Positions 1 through 10,288 of a stretch of DNA of 64,000 nucleotides are shown here, in pieces (within the stretch, counting starts at the first letter, position 1; the number at the start of each line of letters is the position of its first letter). Below the pieces are notes generated by a model. That model ran no database searches. It worked only from the letters and a program-made list of their open reading frames with translations, and was not told the DNA's origin. The stretch covers positions 248,001-312,000 of the forward strand of contig MU839129.1 in assembly GCA_030685235.1 (NCBI GenBank), read 5' to 3'. This DNA is from Copromyces sp. CBS 386.78. Taxonomy: Eukaryota; Ascomycota; Sordariomycetes; Sordariales; Sordariaceae. The position numbers and the translations under genes were made by a program.

Positions 1-111
1 AACAACAAGTCCGGTAGCAGGATTGCCGTGCCCGAGGATATGGTGGCTGGTCCTGTCGGTCAGGTGTTTACTGGGGGAGTGAAGAGGAAGATGGTTGAGG
101 AGGTTGCCTGA
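1..111 (+). CDS. 3' end of an unidentified protein-coding gene (partial)
   Basis: The window opens inside an open frame that runs 36 codons to TGA at 109-111. The encoded tail contains the stretches SGSRIAVPEDMV and GQVFTGGVKRKMVEEVA, which have the balanced composition of a real C-terminus and use Neurospora-like codons (GTC, GCC, AAG). No domain can be recognised from so short a piece, so no function is proposed. The reading frame closes before the gene-poor stretch that follows. It could be a chance open frame, but the window edge cuts whatever lies upstream. Confidence is moderate that it is coding, and nil on function. Confidence 0.45.
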   Translation, partial: NNKSGSRIAVPEDMVAGPVGQVFTGGVKRKMVEEVA

Positions 112-2605
112 GGTGGAAGTTGTGCCTGCATGGCTCGTGCATGGTGCTGGGATTGTTTGTTGTCAGTATGTATCATCGAGGGGGGAACTAGGCGCTTGGT
201 TTTGTTCATCGGGAAGTGGCAAGAAAATGATCACATTGCGAGTTGAGGAAAAGATCTTGGAACACATTGATAGGTATAGGGTTATAGGTTAACAGAATCA
301 GCAATGATATTTCTCTCACCGGTCGCTACCTCTGGCTTGACTGTCTACTAACAACGCAGACTTGTAAGAGTGATCTACTCGTCAAGACTAGAAGCGGTCA
401 TCACTGACCCTAGGCTTGCCTATCGGGCCTTGCAGCCTGACAAGTACTACCTGGCCTCGCGAATGGTTATCTACCTTAGTGGTAGCCGCGGGAAACTTGG
501 AAGACATGGCCATCATGATTGCTTTCATCGATGGCCCCGCACTTCAAACTAAAACTTCGACCCGAAAAAGCCAACGATTGTCGCTTTCCTCACCATACCC
601 TACCAAACCTTGCACCTTCATTACCGCTTGTTTCATTATTTGCGAATACCAAAATGCGATCCCATCACCGTGTTGGTTGGCTTGCAGAGTCGCTCGCTTC
701 AACACCTCAGCAACAGCCAGCCACATGGAGCCGTAACCACGGATTTTCTCGTCCAGGTAGAATACTTCCGAAGCTGTTGACTTATTGGACACACAGAATC
801 TCCGCCGGCAATGATCCAAACATGCCCAGCTCAGTACCTTATGCTGTCTTTTCTTTTCCTTTTTCTTTTTCTTTTCTTCCCTTCGCTTCTCATTTCAGGT
901 TGTTCCAGTCTGTCAAGATGGCGGACCAGCACCTGGATACGACCGACTCATCTTCGCGACAAAACTTCCCTGTGTCTGTGACATCCTACTCTACCTGTAC
1001 CGATTCCACTCAGCCGCTCTCTTTCCAGGCCATCTCAAGCTGGGAATGGCCTCGTCGTTCCCGCCGGCCGTTTGGCTGCAACAAGCGTTGTGGCTGGTGT
1101 GTGGCTGGTGTGTGGCTGGTGTGTGGCTTGAGCCTCAGCATCAACGACAATCGCGGATCCACGCTAGTTCACACAAGAAATTCCACCATCTGAACTCAAG
1201 CAACATGCACCAAGAACACTCGTATTTCAATCTTCTTTCGGGCTCTTTCAGACTTCTAATATACCTCTATTCAATGATAGAACACTTCAACTGCAACGCA
1301 ATACTCTCCATGTCTCATCTCCCCTATCGTTGCACTGGCCGTCTGGCTCCCCTTCCATCATGATTCTCCATCATGGTGTTTAGCCCTTTATTCTGTACAC
1401 CCTATTGGTCTAAAGTCAATATTACTGCAGTACGATACCATATCGCCATGCCTCGCCTTGCCTTTGCCTTATCACCACTGCACGTCAAGCGAGCTGCAAT
1501 AATATTAAAATACTGTCTCCGGCACCATGCTCGTCCACACGGGCCATGAAGCCTTTCTCCAACCTGTTCTCCTTCTCCACGACCTCTCCAACCCTCTGCA
1601 CATGGGCAGCCCCGATGGTCACCGTCTTCCTCGTTGACGATATTGCGATAACTTCATATCCGGTATTACACTAACATTTCTTGCGGTTAACCACACAGTA
1701 TCCGCATATTTCGATAAACACTCTCAAGACACCCCCGAGAACACCAGACCCCCTCTTCGTTCTGGTCGGTGGGGGAGCAAGCCACACCCGATTGAGCTTG
1801 AGCCAGAGTCCCCCTTCCCCCCAGCCATCTTGACCCTGAGAAATACCGAAAAATACCTTACCTGACCCCCTCTGGTCTTCGCTCGGCCCCACTTTGACTG
1901 GATTCGAGTCCTTCCTGTAGCGACACTCTCGGGCAACGCCCAGCGCCCGAAGCCAGCACCCTTCGCTGGACTGGTGGACGGACCGTTGCAGTCTCAGTCA
2001 CAAGGTCAGTTAAGCCCCTGATGTCGCTCTACCAGATTCGCTCTTCAGCCTCAGCACTTACAGATAACTCGAGAGACAGCATCCAACATGGCCTCCTGAA
2101 CCGACGTTTGGGCACCTTGTTGAAGCTATTACAGGCCTTGCCGCAGCGAAGTTTCCTGACGGGAGCTTTCGTATCCGTCTGAAGCACTTGGTAGACGATT
2201 AGGGAAGTTGCTAACCTACTCACCAGGCTTAGCGTGCTTGCCTAACAGCATGGGGCTACTGTCATCCCACCAGCAGGGACCTTTCGCTCACTTGCCGCCA
2301 AGCAGACCTCGATCGCAACCCGACTTACGACAACGGTCCAAGATGTCCGATATGTCCATCTCGTCAGAACCTCCTCGGTGGTTTTGGAGGCTAGAAATGG
2401 ACTATGGGTTACGCTCGAGAACCTGATGGTCGCCGCTATTCCGAAATCCCCTTTAGATGGACATGATATCCGATTGTCAAGAACCCCTTCGATCCATCCA
2501 TCTTTCGGACAACCTCTCTAGTACTTTACGAGTTCCCTAATTGTTTACCGATCTTGACACTTCAACTTACACAACCCCACCTCGACGGTCAGGAGCGCAT
2601 AACGC
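112..2605. other. Gene-poor spacer
   Basis: No convincing gene is seen. Open frames here are short or begin at non-ATG codons. It holds a 12-bp tandem repeat built on gtgtggctg (about 1089-1129) and pyrimidine-rich tracts (about 850-900). A reverse-strand open stretch around 544-800 has protein-like composition and is discussed in the findings. Composition is mixed with no strong A+T enrichment, so this does not look like a heavily RIP-mutated element. Confidence 0.5.
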
Positions 2606-3240
2606 CAGCCAGCGAAGACGACCGATAATATCTCGATGTCAACAACTCTCAACCGACGAAAAATTACTGCAGATGACTAGAAAGGGTTCCTCTATAGCCC
2701 GGCAATGACCTCGTCCGTCTTTAACTGCATTTCGAACACTCACGATGAGTTGCGGCCCTACGACAACCAGCTACCGCCATTTTCGGTATCTCCTCAGCCA
2801 GCCCGCGCCAGCTGGAGAACTGGCCCTCGACGTACCGCCCACTGGGGGTCGCCCTAGCCCTCGCCATACATGTAGACAAGGCAACGTGGGGGGAGCCACG
2901 TCAATCGTCGACTGTGGAGCAGCCAGCCAGCAAAGAAGATCAATGATATTGACTTCAACAACTCCGGACCGATAGGAAATTGCTACGAAGGGCTGGAAAT
3001 AGTTCTTCTGTATCCCGGCAGCAACCAAGACCATCTGTATATGCTTTCGGAACAGCTACAACGATGCCCAGCCCTACGCGAGCGAGCCGCAAAACACATT
3101 CGACAGTCCCCGAGCCAGCCTCTGCCAGCTGGAGACCTGTTGTTTGACCCCCACGGACACTTTTGGACATCTACGGTTTCCCTAACCCTTGACCAACTCG
3201 AGGGGAAAGGAGGACATCCCACATTCGACAGTGGTCGCAT
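2606..3240. repeat. Diverged tandem duplication, period about 315 bp
   Basis: Two adjacent blocks align along most of their length. cagccagcgaagacg (about 2606) matches cagccagcaaagaag (about 2923). tcaacaactctc matches tcaacaactccg. agcccggcaatgacc matches atcccggcagcaacc. atttcgaacactcacgatga matches tttcggaacagctacaacga. The phrase cgccagctggagaactgg matches tgccagctggagacctgt. Every match keeps an offset of about 315 bp. A weaker third copy may follow (agccagcatctgc at about 3421 against agccagcctctgcc at about 3111). Identity looks like 60-70 percent by eye. No coding frame runs through both units. It is most likely an old duplication in non-coding DNA or in a decayed gene. Confidence 0.5.
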
Positions 3241-4770
3241 GCGCTGATCTGCAAAGATTATCGACGAAAAGACTTCAGCTCTTCGCCAGCAACGGCAAAA
3301 AGGCTTAGCAAGTCAGAAAAAAAGCTCCGTCTGTCTTCGAACCATCACGGCGATCTTTAATCAGCTCCCAGCGACAACAAACACCTAAATCAGAGCTTTG
3401 AGACCGCTTCAGCATGACTTCAGCCAGCATCTGCTTACACGGGAACCGCACGTCTTTGCATGCCGTGGGCGGTCAAGATCCGTTGCTCCTTAACAGCATA
3501 CGACAATCTCTACAACATAAACAACCATGGTTGAGGCGGGTTTGGGGAGCGGATCTTCTGCGTCGTATCAGAGACCGCTCAGAGACCACTCCCCTTGTCT
3601 GAACCCTAGCCATTCTCTGACAAAGAACCTTTTCCGAGCGACCTCTTGCGACCCAAATGTTTGGGCTGTGGAGTGAAAGGTGGAGGATGTAGGGACAGGC
3701 GTCCCGACGTCTCACGGATGCGGTCTCTTCTCAGGCAAGATTGCTTCGACTACGGGATTCGCTGTTGATTATAGCTCAATCCGTTTTGCTTTTGATGTCT
3801 TCGTAAGCTGCTGTCATCCGAAGCAACACCTTGTAGTTCAGACCAGTGCATCCCAGGATCAAGGGTAGAATAAAACAAGATGTTCTTGCGACAAGAAGGC
3901 ATGCTTTGTTTTTCATGCTGTCAGCCTGCCGGGCGCTTAACGCGAAGCTGCGAGGTGTCCACGATGGTCTCATGTATGATCTATAATCCTTAATCAAAAA
4001 TGAACGTCAGGTCGTGGGTGAAAGAATCAGACACTCGCGAGTGTCACCACCATTGCCGGCGAAAATTGGTCAAAAGTTAGTGTTTGGGTTCAGCCCCTCT
4101 GGCAGTCTTCCATATTGCTTTTTGAACACAAAAACACGTATTTGCTGCTTGGGAATGATGTGCAAAGCAGTGCTCAGGGATCTGTCAACAATGCTCGACT
4201 GTGACCGCTCGCCGACCATATCGAGCCAGGACAACACCACGAAACATCCCGACAATTTGACTTTTTGGCATTTGCTCGCGCCAACCAATGTTCTCAGCGC
4301 TGGTATCATTTTTTCTCGTGGTGGTGGTTCAGAAACTCGTCGTCGCGGTCCGGATGTTGGTCGCACAAGTATTGTCAAATGATGTGGGTCGTGGTTTTTG
4401 CGGCGGCAAGGTCGGGGATACTACCTGCACCTGCCTCGACGTCGGTTTGGTAAGAACATACATTGGAGGCGCAACCAACTGTATTTACGGACCTGGAAGA
4501 TGACCTGGCAAGTTGGAATTGAGCTCAAATATCTCATATGCATCATACCAACACGTTGCGGCGGATTGACTGGTGGTGACGTTTCTCTGCAACAAACACT
4601 TTTTGTAGGGTACCGGAGTTTACGCATCGTGTTTTCACAATTATCTTCCTCTCCAGTCCTTTTATTTTCGGTCGTTGGTCATAGTGATGAACAAATGCCC
4701 TCCGTGGTAAGAACAGGCGTTGGGGACAGGTCCCTTTCACCACACTGCCCTGCCTACCGACGAAAACTCA

Positions 4771-4773
<3 letters not shown>
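3241..4773. other. Gene-poor spacer with one doubtful small ORF
   Basis: Nothing here is firmly coding. An ATG at 4288 opens 71 codons with a hydrophobic N-terminus (MFSALVSFFLVVVV) and four later cysteines, which could be a tiny secreted peptide or chance. A GTAAGA donor-like site lies inside it. The possible third unit of the preceding tandem repeat falls at the left end. Confidence 0.3.
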
Positions 4774-4802
<29 letters not shown>

Positions 4803-4835
4803 CGGGGGGGGTCNNNNNNNNNNGCCCCCCCCCCC
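4774..4835. other. Assembly gap flanked by G and C homopolymers
   Basis: A run of 29 G (4774-4802), one C, eight more G, then ten N (4814-4823), then 11 C (4825-4835). The G run left of the gap and C run right of it are what a poor join or a hairpin-prone homopolymer gives. The true length and content of the gap are unknown, and base accuracy nearby should be distrusted. Confidence 0.9.
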
Positions 4836-4852
4836 GCCACGGCCCCGCTTAA

Positions 4853-5378
4853 ATGTCAGCAACACCCACCGACGATGAACAAAAAGAGCAGGACGTCTAC
4901 GTGAACGACCAGGAAAGCTTGGCGGTCGTTGAATCAAGCTTCTACATTGCACCCTGATGGTTTGGTTTATGCTAGTGCGGTTTCCTGTGAATATGCTGCA
5001 CTATGGGTGATAGAAAAGGACAGGGCTTATGAAGTTAACGAGGATGACAAGGCTCCCAAATGGTTCCTTGTTCAAGTATGGCGTTCTGTATGTCCGAGTG
5101 CTGTTAATGTTGCCTCTCGTCCCGTCATAAACAAGATGGTAGCCAATCAAGGCTCATTTTGGAACCCAAAAGGGCAGTGTGGGTGTGAATTACCGTCTCT
5201 AACAGGTGAAGAGAGTGGAGCTCGAGCTTTCCGGGGACGATGAGGTGAACCCCCCCCCCCCAAGATGTTCCCCCTCGAGGCCCACCACGACAGCATCCAC
5301 GACATTTTAGCAAAGCTCAACATCCAACAGCTGAGGGATGATGGTCTCAGAAGCGCGCTTGATGTAGAAAGCTTGTAG
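4853..5378 (+). pseudogene. Small unidentified gene with two apparent frameshifts
   Basis: Three pieces read as one protein of roughly 130 residues. Piece one starts at ATG 4853 (MSATPTDDEQKEQDVYV) and stops at a TGA right after SSFYIAP. In the next frame the same region continues PDGLVYASAVSCEYAALWV to KWFLVQ. A consensus-like donor (gtatgg, 5076) and acceptor (ctaacag, ending 5205) then join it in phase to VKRVELELSGDDEVN. An 11-C run (5251-5261) throws the frame off. Restoring it gives KMFPLEAHHDSIHD and a clean end at TAG 5376-5378. Both breaks are single-base and one is in a homopolymer close to the assembly gap, so sequencing error is as likely as true decay. No family is recognised. 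Confidence 0.45.
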
Positions 5379-7324
5379 AAAGCTCGGTTTCTTGTGCCAG
5401 AAGCTTCTTGCCCGGCCTACTTTGTCAATCGAGGGGGCGGTTTCCCTTCCCTTGACCCCTTATACGTCTAGAGTAGCTCGTACCCTATTGCTTTAAGGTA
5501 GATAGGGGCCTCTAAAGTGGACAGACCGATCCCATTCCGTGGTACCCCTTCCTTCAGCGTTAGTGCTCGTCCTGGTCTCTGCCCCGTTTACACCTCGTTG
5601 TCACTCGAGGGAAGCCCCGTTTCTTGCATTTACAACTGCCTCACTATCGCCAACCGTCGCCAACACTTGCCAGCCGCATCGACAAGTTTGAGATATCCTT
5701 ATACATCCCACAGCCCCCTCTCCTGCTCCCCGGACACCCAACTTGAAATTACCTGTTCATCTTCGACGCACCTCATCAGGCGAGGCATTTCAACTTCCGC
5801 ATATTTACATGGAAAACATGGAATGGAACCAAAAGAGCCATGGTGTTTCCCCCCTCCTACTTGCTGCTCGCCATAACAATGCCCCCATTCATCACCATCA
5901 CCACACACCATAAGCCCCCTTCAGGTTTCTTCCGCAAAAATGTCATGATACCCATCTCCCACTCGTAGGCTTCCTTCTCCCGAGCTTCTTGCATGTCTCC
6001 TTCGCTTCATCACTGGGCCTTTCTGCCTTCGCATAGGCAAGACTCCCGTCTTCACCTCTTGCATATTATGCCATTGTCTACAGCAGCAACAAGAAACAAC
6101 AGGTTTTTTCTCCGTACAAGCTACATATTTACCCGACCCCGACATGAGTATTTCAAGGGGTATTACTCTCGCTCCTCGCTTCTCTCTTCTGTCTTTTTCT
6201 CCTTTTTCAGACCAGCTTCCAATTTGGGTTTCAAACGCTTCCATTTGTTAACCGAATTTCTTTCAAGAGAAATAGCTACCTCTTATCATCTCCTGTGCTT
6301 GTCTAGCATTACTACTGCTCTATCATCATCAAGCTCGTTGTCCTGTCATACATCACCAACCTCGCCGTCGTCGGCCTTGCAGCATCGTTGCTATCCACAA
6401 GAGAACAACAACACAACACAACCCTTTACCGGCGAAACAATCCCTTTCCGTGTTGTCGAACATCACCAAGCTCTGCTCTTGTCCATCACAAGACATTACT
6501 TGTGTTCGGTCTCGGAACATCCATCTATACATCTCGACATATCTTTGTCGACCTATTTACATCGACATACACATCTCGACATTCGCACATCGACCTACCT
6601 ACATTGACCTAATTATCTTACCTTCACCTATCTATATCGAACCAACAAACACGACCATTGCCAGTACAATACGACAACCTCTTCTTTAGGCTCTCGGTCT
6701 TTGCTTCGGTCATCAGTCACGGGCGACGTCGAACAACAAAATAACCCTTCACCCACGAAATAACCCCTTTTCGTGTCGTCAAGCTTCTGCTTCCGTCCTC
6801 GATTAGCAGTCGTCGGCTGTCGGTCCTCAATAGCCACCCCTCAATATCTCCACACAGTAGGTAGGTAAGCAAGAACCTGAAGCTACCCATCCACCGTGAC
6901 AGCTTCAACCTTCGAAACCTTTGTCTTGCGGGCCACCAAGGTCCCATGCTTATTGTTATTGCTTTTGTCCGTTATTCTCCCGTGTTTTCTGCACCTGAAC
7001 ACCTTGGGGATCCCTTTACGTTTGCACAGGCTTGAGTGAATGCCTGGTTCATGCCACTCATTGCCCATCATTTGCTTTCATCGTGGGTTGTGTTTTGCTG
7101 TCTTTATGTTTTGTCTTTTTCGCTCTGTCTTCTGTCGAGTCACGTCGACCTGATCGGTTTTCTCGCGATACCCTCCGTCCCCAATTTACACCCGAAGAGC
7201 GGAGAACAGTACTGCTATCGTTTGTTGTCTTCACATGCGGATAATACACCGCTCTCTGTGGCCATCTCTGGTTGCTAACGCTTGGTTTGACCTCCTTTCA
7301 CAGATATTGAACATCATCACAATC
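5379..7324 (+). other. Long upstream region or leader of the AT-hook protein gene
   Basis: No gene seen. The stretch is rich in C, T and A on the plus strand, with short degenerate repeats of the type acatctcgacat / acatcgacct between about 6520 and 6640. It has several ATG-initiated frames under 80 codons. This resembles the long leaders with upstream ORFs often found before regulatory genes in Neurospora. Where the transcript starts cannot be told from sequence. Confidence 0.4.
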
Positions 7325-10288
7325 ATGTCTTCGCGTTCAGACGATGAGCAAGACCCTGATCATGCTTTATTCCTCTGTCTTCAGGCAGAATCTGCACGGA
7401 ATGTCGCAGAGAGAGAGGCCAAAATGACGCCAGAGGAAAAGGCACGAGAAGAAGCAAAGGACGCCAAGTGGTTAGCAGAAAGGGATGCGAGCCACGCGGC
7501 GAGGAAGGCACCCAAGCCACCCAAGGCCCGCAAGCCACCCAAGGCCCCCAAGCCAGAGGCCAGCCGAAAGAGAAAGAGACCCGATGATTCGGAAACCGGT
7601 GGAGGACAGGTAACAGAGACATCCTCTGATAATCCGGAGGGCGGTCCTCCTCCACAGAAGAGAGGCCGAGGTAGGCCGAAGGGTAGCAAAAATAAGCCCA
7701 AAGCCGGGCAGGCTGGAGCACGACAACAGCCGGAGCCACCTCGAGACTCTTTGCCCGTCAACCAGCAGGGCGATAGTGTCCACAACCATACGGGCACCGT
7801 CCTCGACCCCATTTCTCTTATGAGTCCAGAACCTGAACAGGAGAGAGGACCACTCGACGGCCCCCCGGTGGCCCAGTCGGAGGCACCACAGCAGCAGCCG
7901 GCACCGGAGGAGCCCGTCGATTACTTTGCGCAGCGTCTCAAGGCGGAGTTTGCGCTGAACGCGAAGAAAGCCTCGCCTCCTTCTTCCTCTTCTCGGCTTA
8001 CCCCTCCTGCAGAGAAAGCATCAGTGGCCTCCGCCCAAGACCAGGCTCAGAGCACGAGCGAGCTGATGCCTGGAAGCGAGGAAAAGGCGGAAGATGAGAG
8101 CCTAGACGACGAGGACGAATTAATCGAGGCGTTCAATAACATCAAGTATCTGAGAGACATCGTCGAGGAGGAGCATGTCGGCGTGGAGATGGCCTCCGCC
8201 CAGAACGGACCGATGCATGACGGCGTGCAAAGCAATGGAGGTGGGGAGCCTTGTCACGACTCTAAGGATCAGTTGCCCGAGGATATTGGAAGCTTTGAGG
8301 ATGAGGACCTGGGTGACCTGGATGAGGACGACCTGTTCGGTGATGGATTGCTGGAAGAATCGACCATCGCTGAAGTCCAGCACGATGTTGGAAGCTTTGA
8401 GGATGAGGACATGAATGACCTGGATGAGGACGATCTGTTCGGTGATGGATTGCTGGAAGAATCGACCATCGCTGAAGTCCAGCACGATGTTGGAAGCTTT
8501 GAGGATGAGGACATGAATGACCTGGATGAGGACGATCTGTTCGGTGATGGATTGTTGGAAGAATCGACCATCGCTGAAGTCCAGTACGATGCTCCAACTA
8601 CTGCCACTCTTACCCCTGTGGCCACCTCCCCTAAAACTGCTTCCATCGATGAGGACATGGATGGCCTGGATGAGGACGACCTGTTCGGTGATGGATTGTT
8701 GGAAGAATCGACCATCGCTGAAGTCCAGCACGATGCTCCAACCACTGCCACTCTTACCCCTGCGGCCACCCTCCCTAGAACTGCTTCCATCGAGCACGAC
8801 GCTCTCGTTGCGCCTCCTCCTGCTCGTACCAATGGCATCGAGAACGACCCCATCCTCAAACACTTCAAGCAGATGCAAAAGATGGCCGAACTCGAAGCCA
8901 TGAGGCAAGCCCAGCTTACTTTTAACACGGCCATACCCCCAGCCCTCGTTTCTGGTCCTGATTCCGCTAATTCCGGCTACTGTTCCCGCTCTTCTAGCGT
9001 GGCTCCGACTGTCGGCTCTACCGCCTCGGTGAGCGCTTCCGAGGCAGAGGCAGAGGCAGCAACGCGGGCTCTCATAGAAGCAAATATGGGGGGCATCCAA
9101 GAGGCACCGGTTTCGGGAAATATCTATGGGGCCGAGCTCCGCGCTGCTTATGGTGTTTCCAGTACCTCAACTCTCGCTTCTGGTCATGGCTCTGGCTTGG
9201 TTGCCGGTTATCCCGCGGCTTCGATTTCTGCTCCCAATCCTTTGGCCGCCTCTGCCAGAATCGCCGGCTCTGTTCCCTTTGGGACTGCGCCTAGAACTAC
9301 TTTCGTAGCTCCCTCTGGCGTTGCCAGCTCTGCTCATTCTGGTACTGCCAGTCATCCCACTCCAAATCGTGTAGTGAGCAGACCACCGGTGGGTAGAGCT
9401 CAGCCAGGAGCTAAGACAATAAATGGATACCAAGGTCAGCCTCATTTGGGTGTTTCTGGCAAAGGAATGGGCACCCACGGTATGGGACAGATGACCCAAC
9501 AGCAGCACATAGCTTTGCAACAGCAGCACAGAGCTTTACAACAGCAGCACAGAGCTTTACAACAGCGGTACATAGCTTTACAACAGCAGCACAGAGCTTT
9601 AGCTATGCAGAAAATGGCTTCAAGGTCATTTTTTTGTGCCCCAACAGCTGCCTCTGATTTCGGTTCGGGTGCTGTCTTTGACGGCGTTTCGACTGCGGCT
9701 TTAGGAACCGCTCCTGCTACCGTTGCTTGGAGTGTTGGAGGTAATATCGCTCTCACGGGCAATGCCGCGTCGGCAAGTGTTCAAAATCACCATATCGCCT
9801 ACACGGCCCAACCCAGAGCTTCACAGCCGCCGTCGCGCCCGCCATCGGTTTTGCCGGCCGGCCAACAACAACAGGCTATCGGGCACAGAAACCCCTTGCC
9901 TCACTCTTCTCTTCATCCTCAGCCTCGTGTTACTCCTTCTCATCATACAGGAACACCATCGATGGACATCCCCCGGGTCCGACACCCACAGATCTACCAA
10001 CAGGGGCAGGTGCAACAACCACAGGCTCGCCAGCAGGTCCAAGGGCAACATATCTACCAACAGGGGCAGATGCAGCAACCACAGGCTAGCCAGCAGGTCC
10101 AAGGGCAACGTATCTACCAACAGGGGCAGATGCAGCAACCACAGGATAGCCAGCAGGTCCAAGGGCAACATATCTACCAACAGGGGCAGATGGAACCTCG
10201 GCAGACCCGCCAGCAGGTCCAACGGCCACAGACGATCATTAACCTTCAACACCCGGCCGGCACATATCCTCTCTCTAGGTACATGTAG
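7325..10288 (+). CDS. Low-complexity nuclear-type protein with AT-hook and internal repeats, function unknown
   Basis: A single uninterrupted frame of 987 residues from ATG 7325. The open frame extends 30 codons further upstream, but MSSRSDDEQDPDHAL has the usual look of an N-terminus. Residues about 35-80 are basic and KPPKA-rich. At about residue 115 there is a canonical AT-hook core inside KRGRGRPKGSKNK, suggesting minor-groove DNA binding in the nucleus. Residues about 322-472 hold four acidic repeats with the core DLDEDDLFGDGLLEESTIAE. After a Ser/Ala-rich stretch come five ALQQQHR-type heptads and, near the C-terminus, four 20-residue Q-rich repeats. Acidic plus Q-rich tracts fit a transcription-related or chromatin protein, but no enzymatic domain is visible and no family is recognised. 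The next gene downstream shares a short motif with it. Confidence 0.75.
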   Translation: MSSRSDDEQDPDHALFLCLQAESARNVAEREAKMTPEEKAREEAKDAKWLAERDASHAARKAPKPPKARKPPKAPKPEASRKRKRPDDSETGGGQVTETSSDNPEGGPPPQKRGRGRPKGSKNKPKAGQAGARQQPEPPRDSLPVNQQGDSVHNHTGTVLDPISLMSPEPEQERGPLDGPPVAQSEAPQQQPAPEEPVDYFAQRLKAEFALNAKKASPPSSSSRLTPPAEKASVASAQDQAQSTSELMPGSEEKAEDESLDDEDELIEAFNNIKYLRDIVEEEHVGVEMASAQNGPMHDGVQSNGGGEPCHDSKDQLPEDIGSFEDEDLGDLDEDDLFGDGLLEESTIAEVQHDVGSFEDEDMNDLDEDDLFGDGLLEESTIAEVQHDVGSFEDEDMNDLDEDDLFGDGLLEESTIAEVQYDAPTTATLTPVATSPKTASIDEDMDGLDEDDLFGDGLLEESTIAEVQHDAPTTATLTPAATLPRTASIEHDALVAPPPARTNGIENDPILKHFKQMQKMAELEAMRQAQLTFNTAIPPALVSGPDSANSGYCSRSSSVAPTVGSTASVSASEAEAEAATRALIEANMGGIQEAPVSGNIYGAELRAAYGVSSTSTLASGHGSGLVAGYPAASISAPNPLAASARIAGSVPFGTAPRTTFVAPSGVASSAHSGTASHPTPNRVVSRPPVGRAQPGAKTINGYQGQPHLGVSGKGMGTHGMGQMTQQQHIALQQQHRALQQQHRALQQRYIALQQQHRALAMQKMASRSFFCAPTAASDFGSGAVFDGVSTAALGTAPATVAWSVGGNIALTGNAASASVQNHHIAYTAQPRASQPPSRPPSVLPAGQQQQAIGHRNPLPHSSLHPQPRVTPSHHTGTPSMDIPRVRHPQIYQQGQVQQPQARQQVQGQHIYQQGQMQQPQASQQVQGQRIYQQGQMQQPQDSQQVQGQHIYQQGQMEPRQTRQQVQRPQTIINLQHPAGTYPLSRYM
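8288..8738 (+). repeat. 102-bp coding tandem repeat, three copies plus one degenerate
   Basis: Copies begin at 8288, 8390 and 8492 with an exact 102-bp period and only a few base differences. A fourth, partial copy (about 8650-8738) is separated by a 57-bp insert. Each full copy encodes 34 acidic residues. Near-identity at the DNA level points to recent expansion, so copy number probably varies between strains. Confidence 0.9.
9505..9603 (+). repeat. 21-bp coding tandem repeat, about five copies
   Basis: The unit caacagcagcacagagcttt recurs with a 21-bp period and a few substitutions, encoding ALQQQHR-type heptads. It lies inside the AT-hook protein gene. Confidence 0.8.
9992..10231 (+). repeat. 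60-bp coding tandem repeat, four copies
   Basis: The anchor atctaccaacaggggcag starts at 9992, 10052, 10112 and 10172, an exact 60-bp period. Each unit encodes a 20-residue Q-rich block (IYQQGQMQQPQ...QQVQGQ). Copies 2 and 3 are nearly identical, while copy 4 diverges at its end. Confidence 0.9.

Noticed and set aside
8120..9100. 326-codon frame antisense to the acidic repeats
   Set aside because: Created by the repeats themselves; the sense frame is much longer and contiguous.
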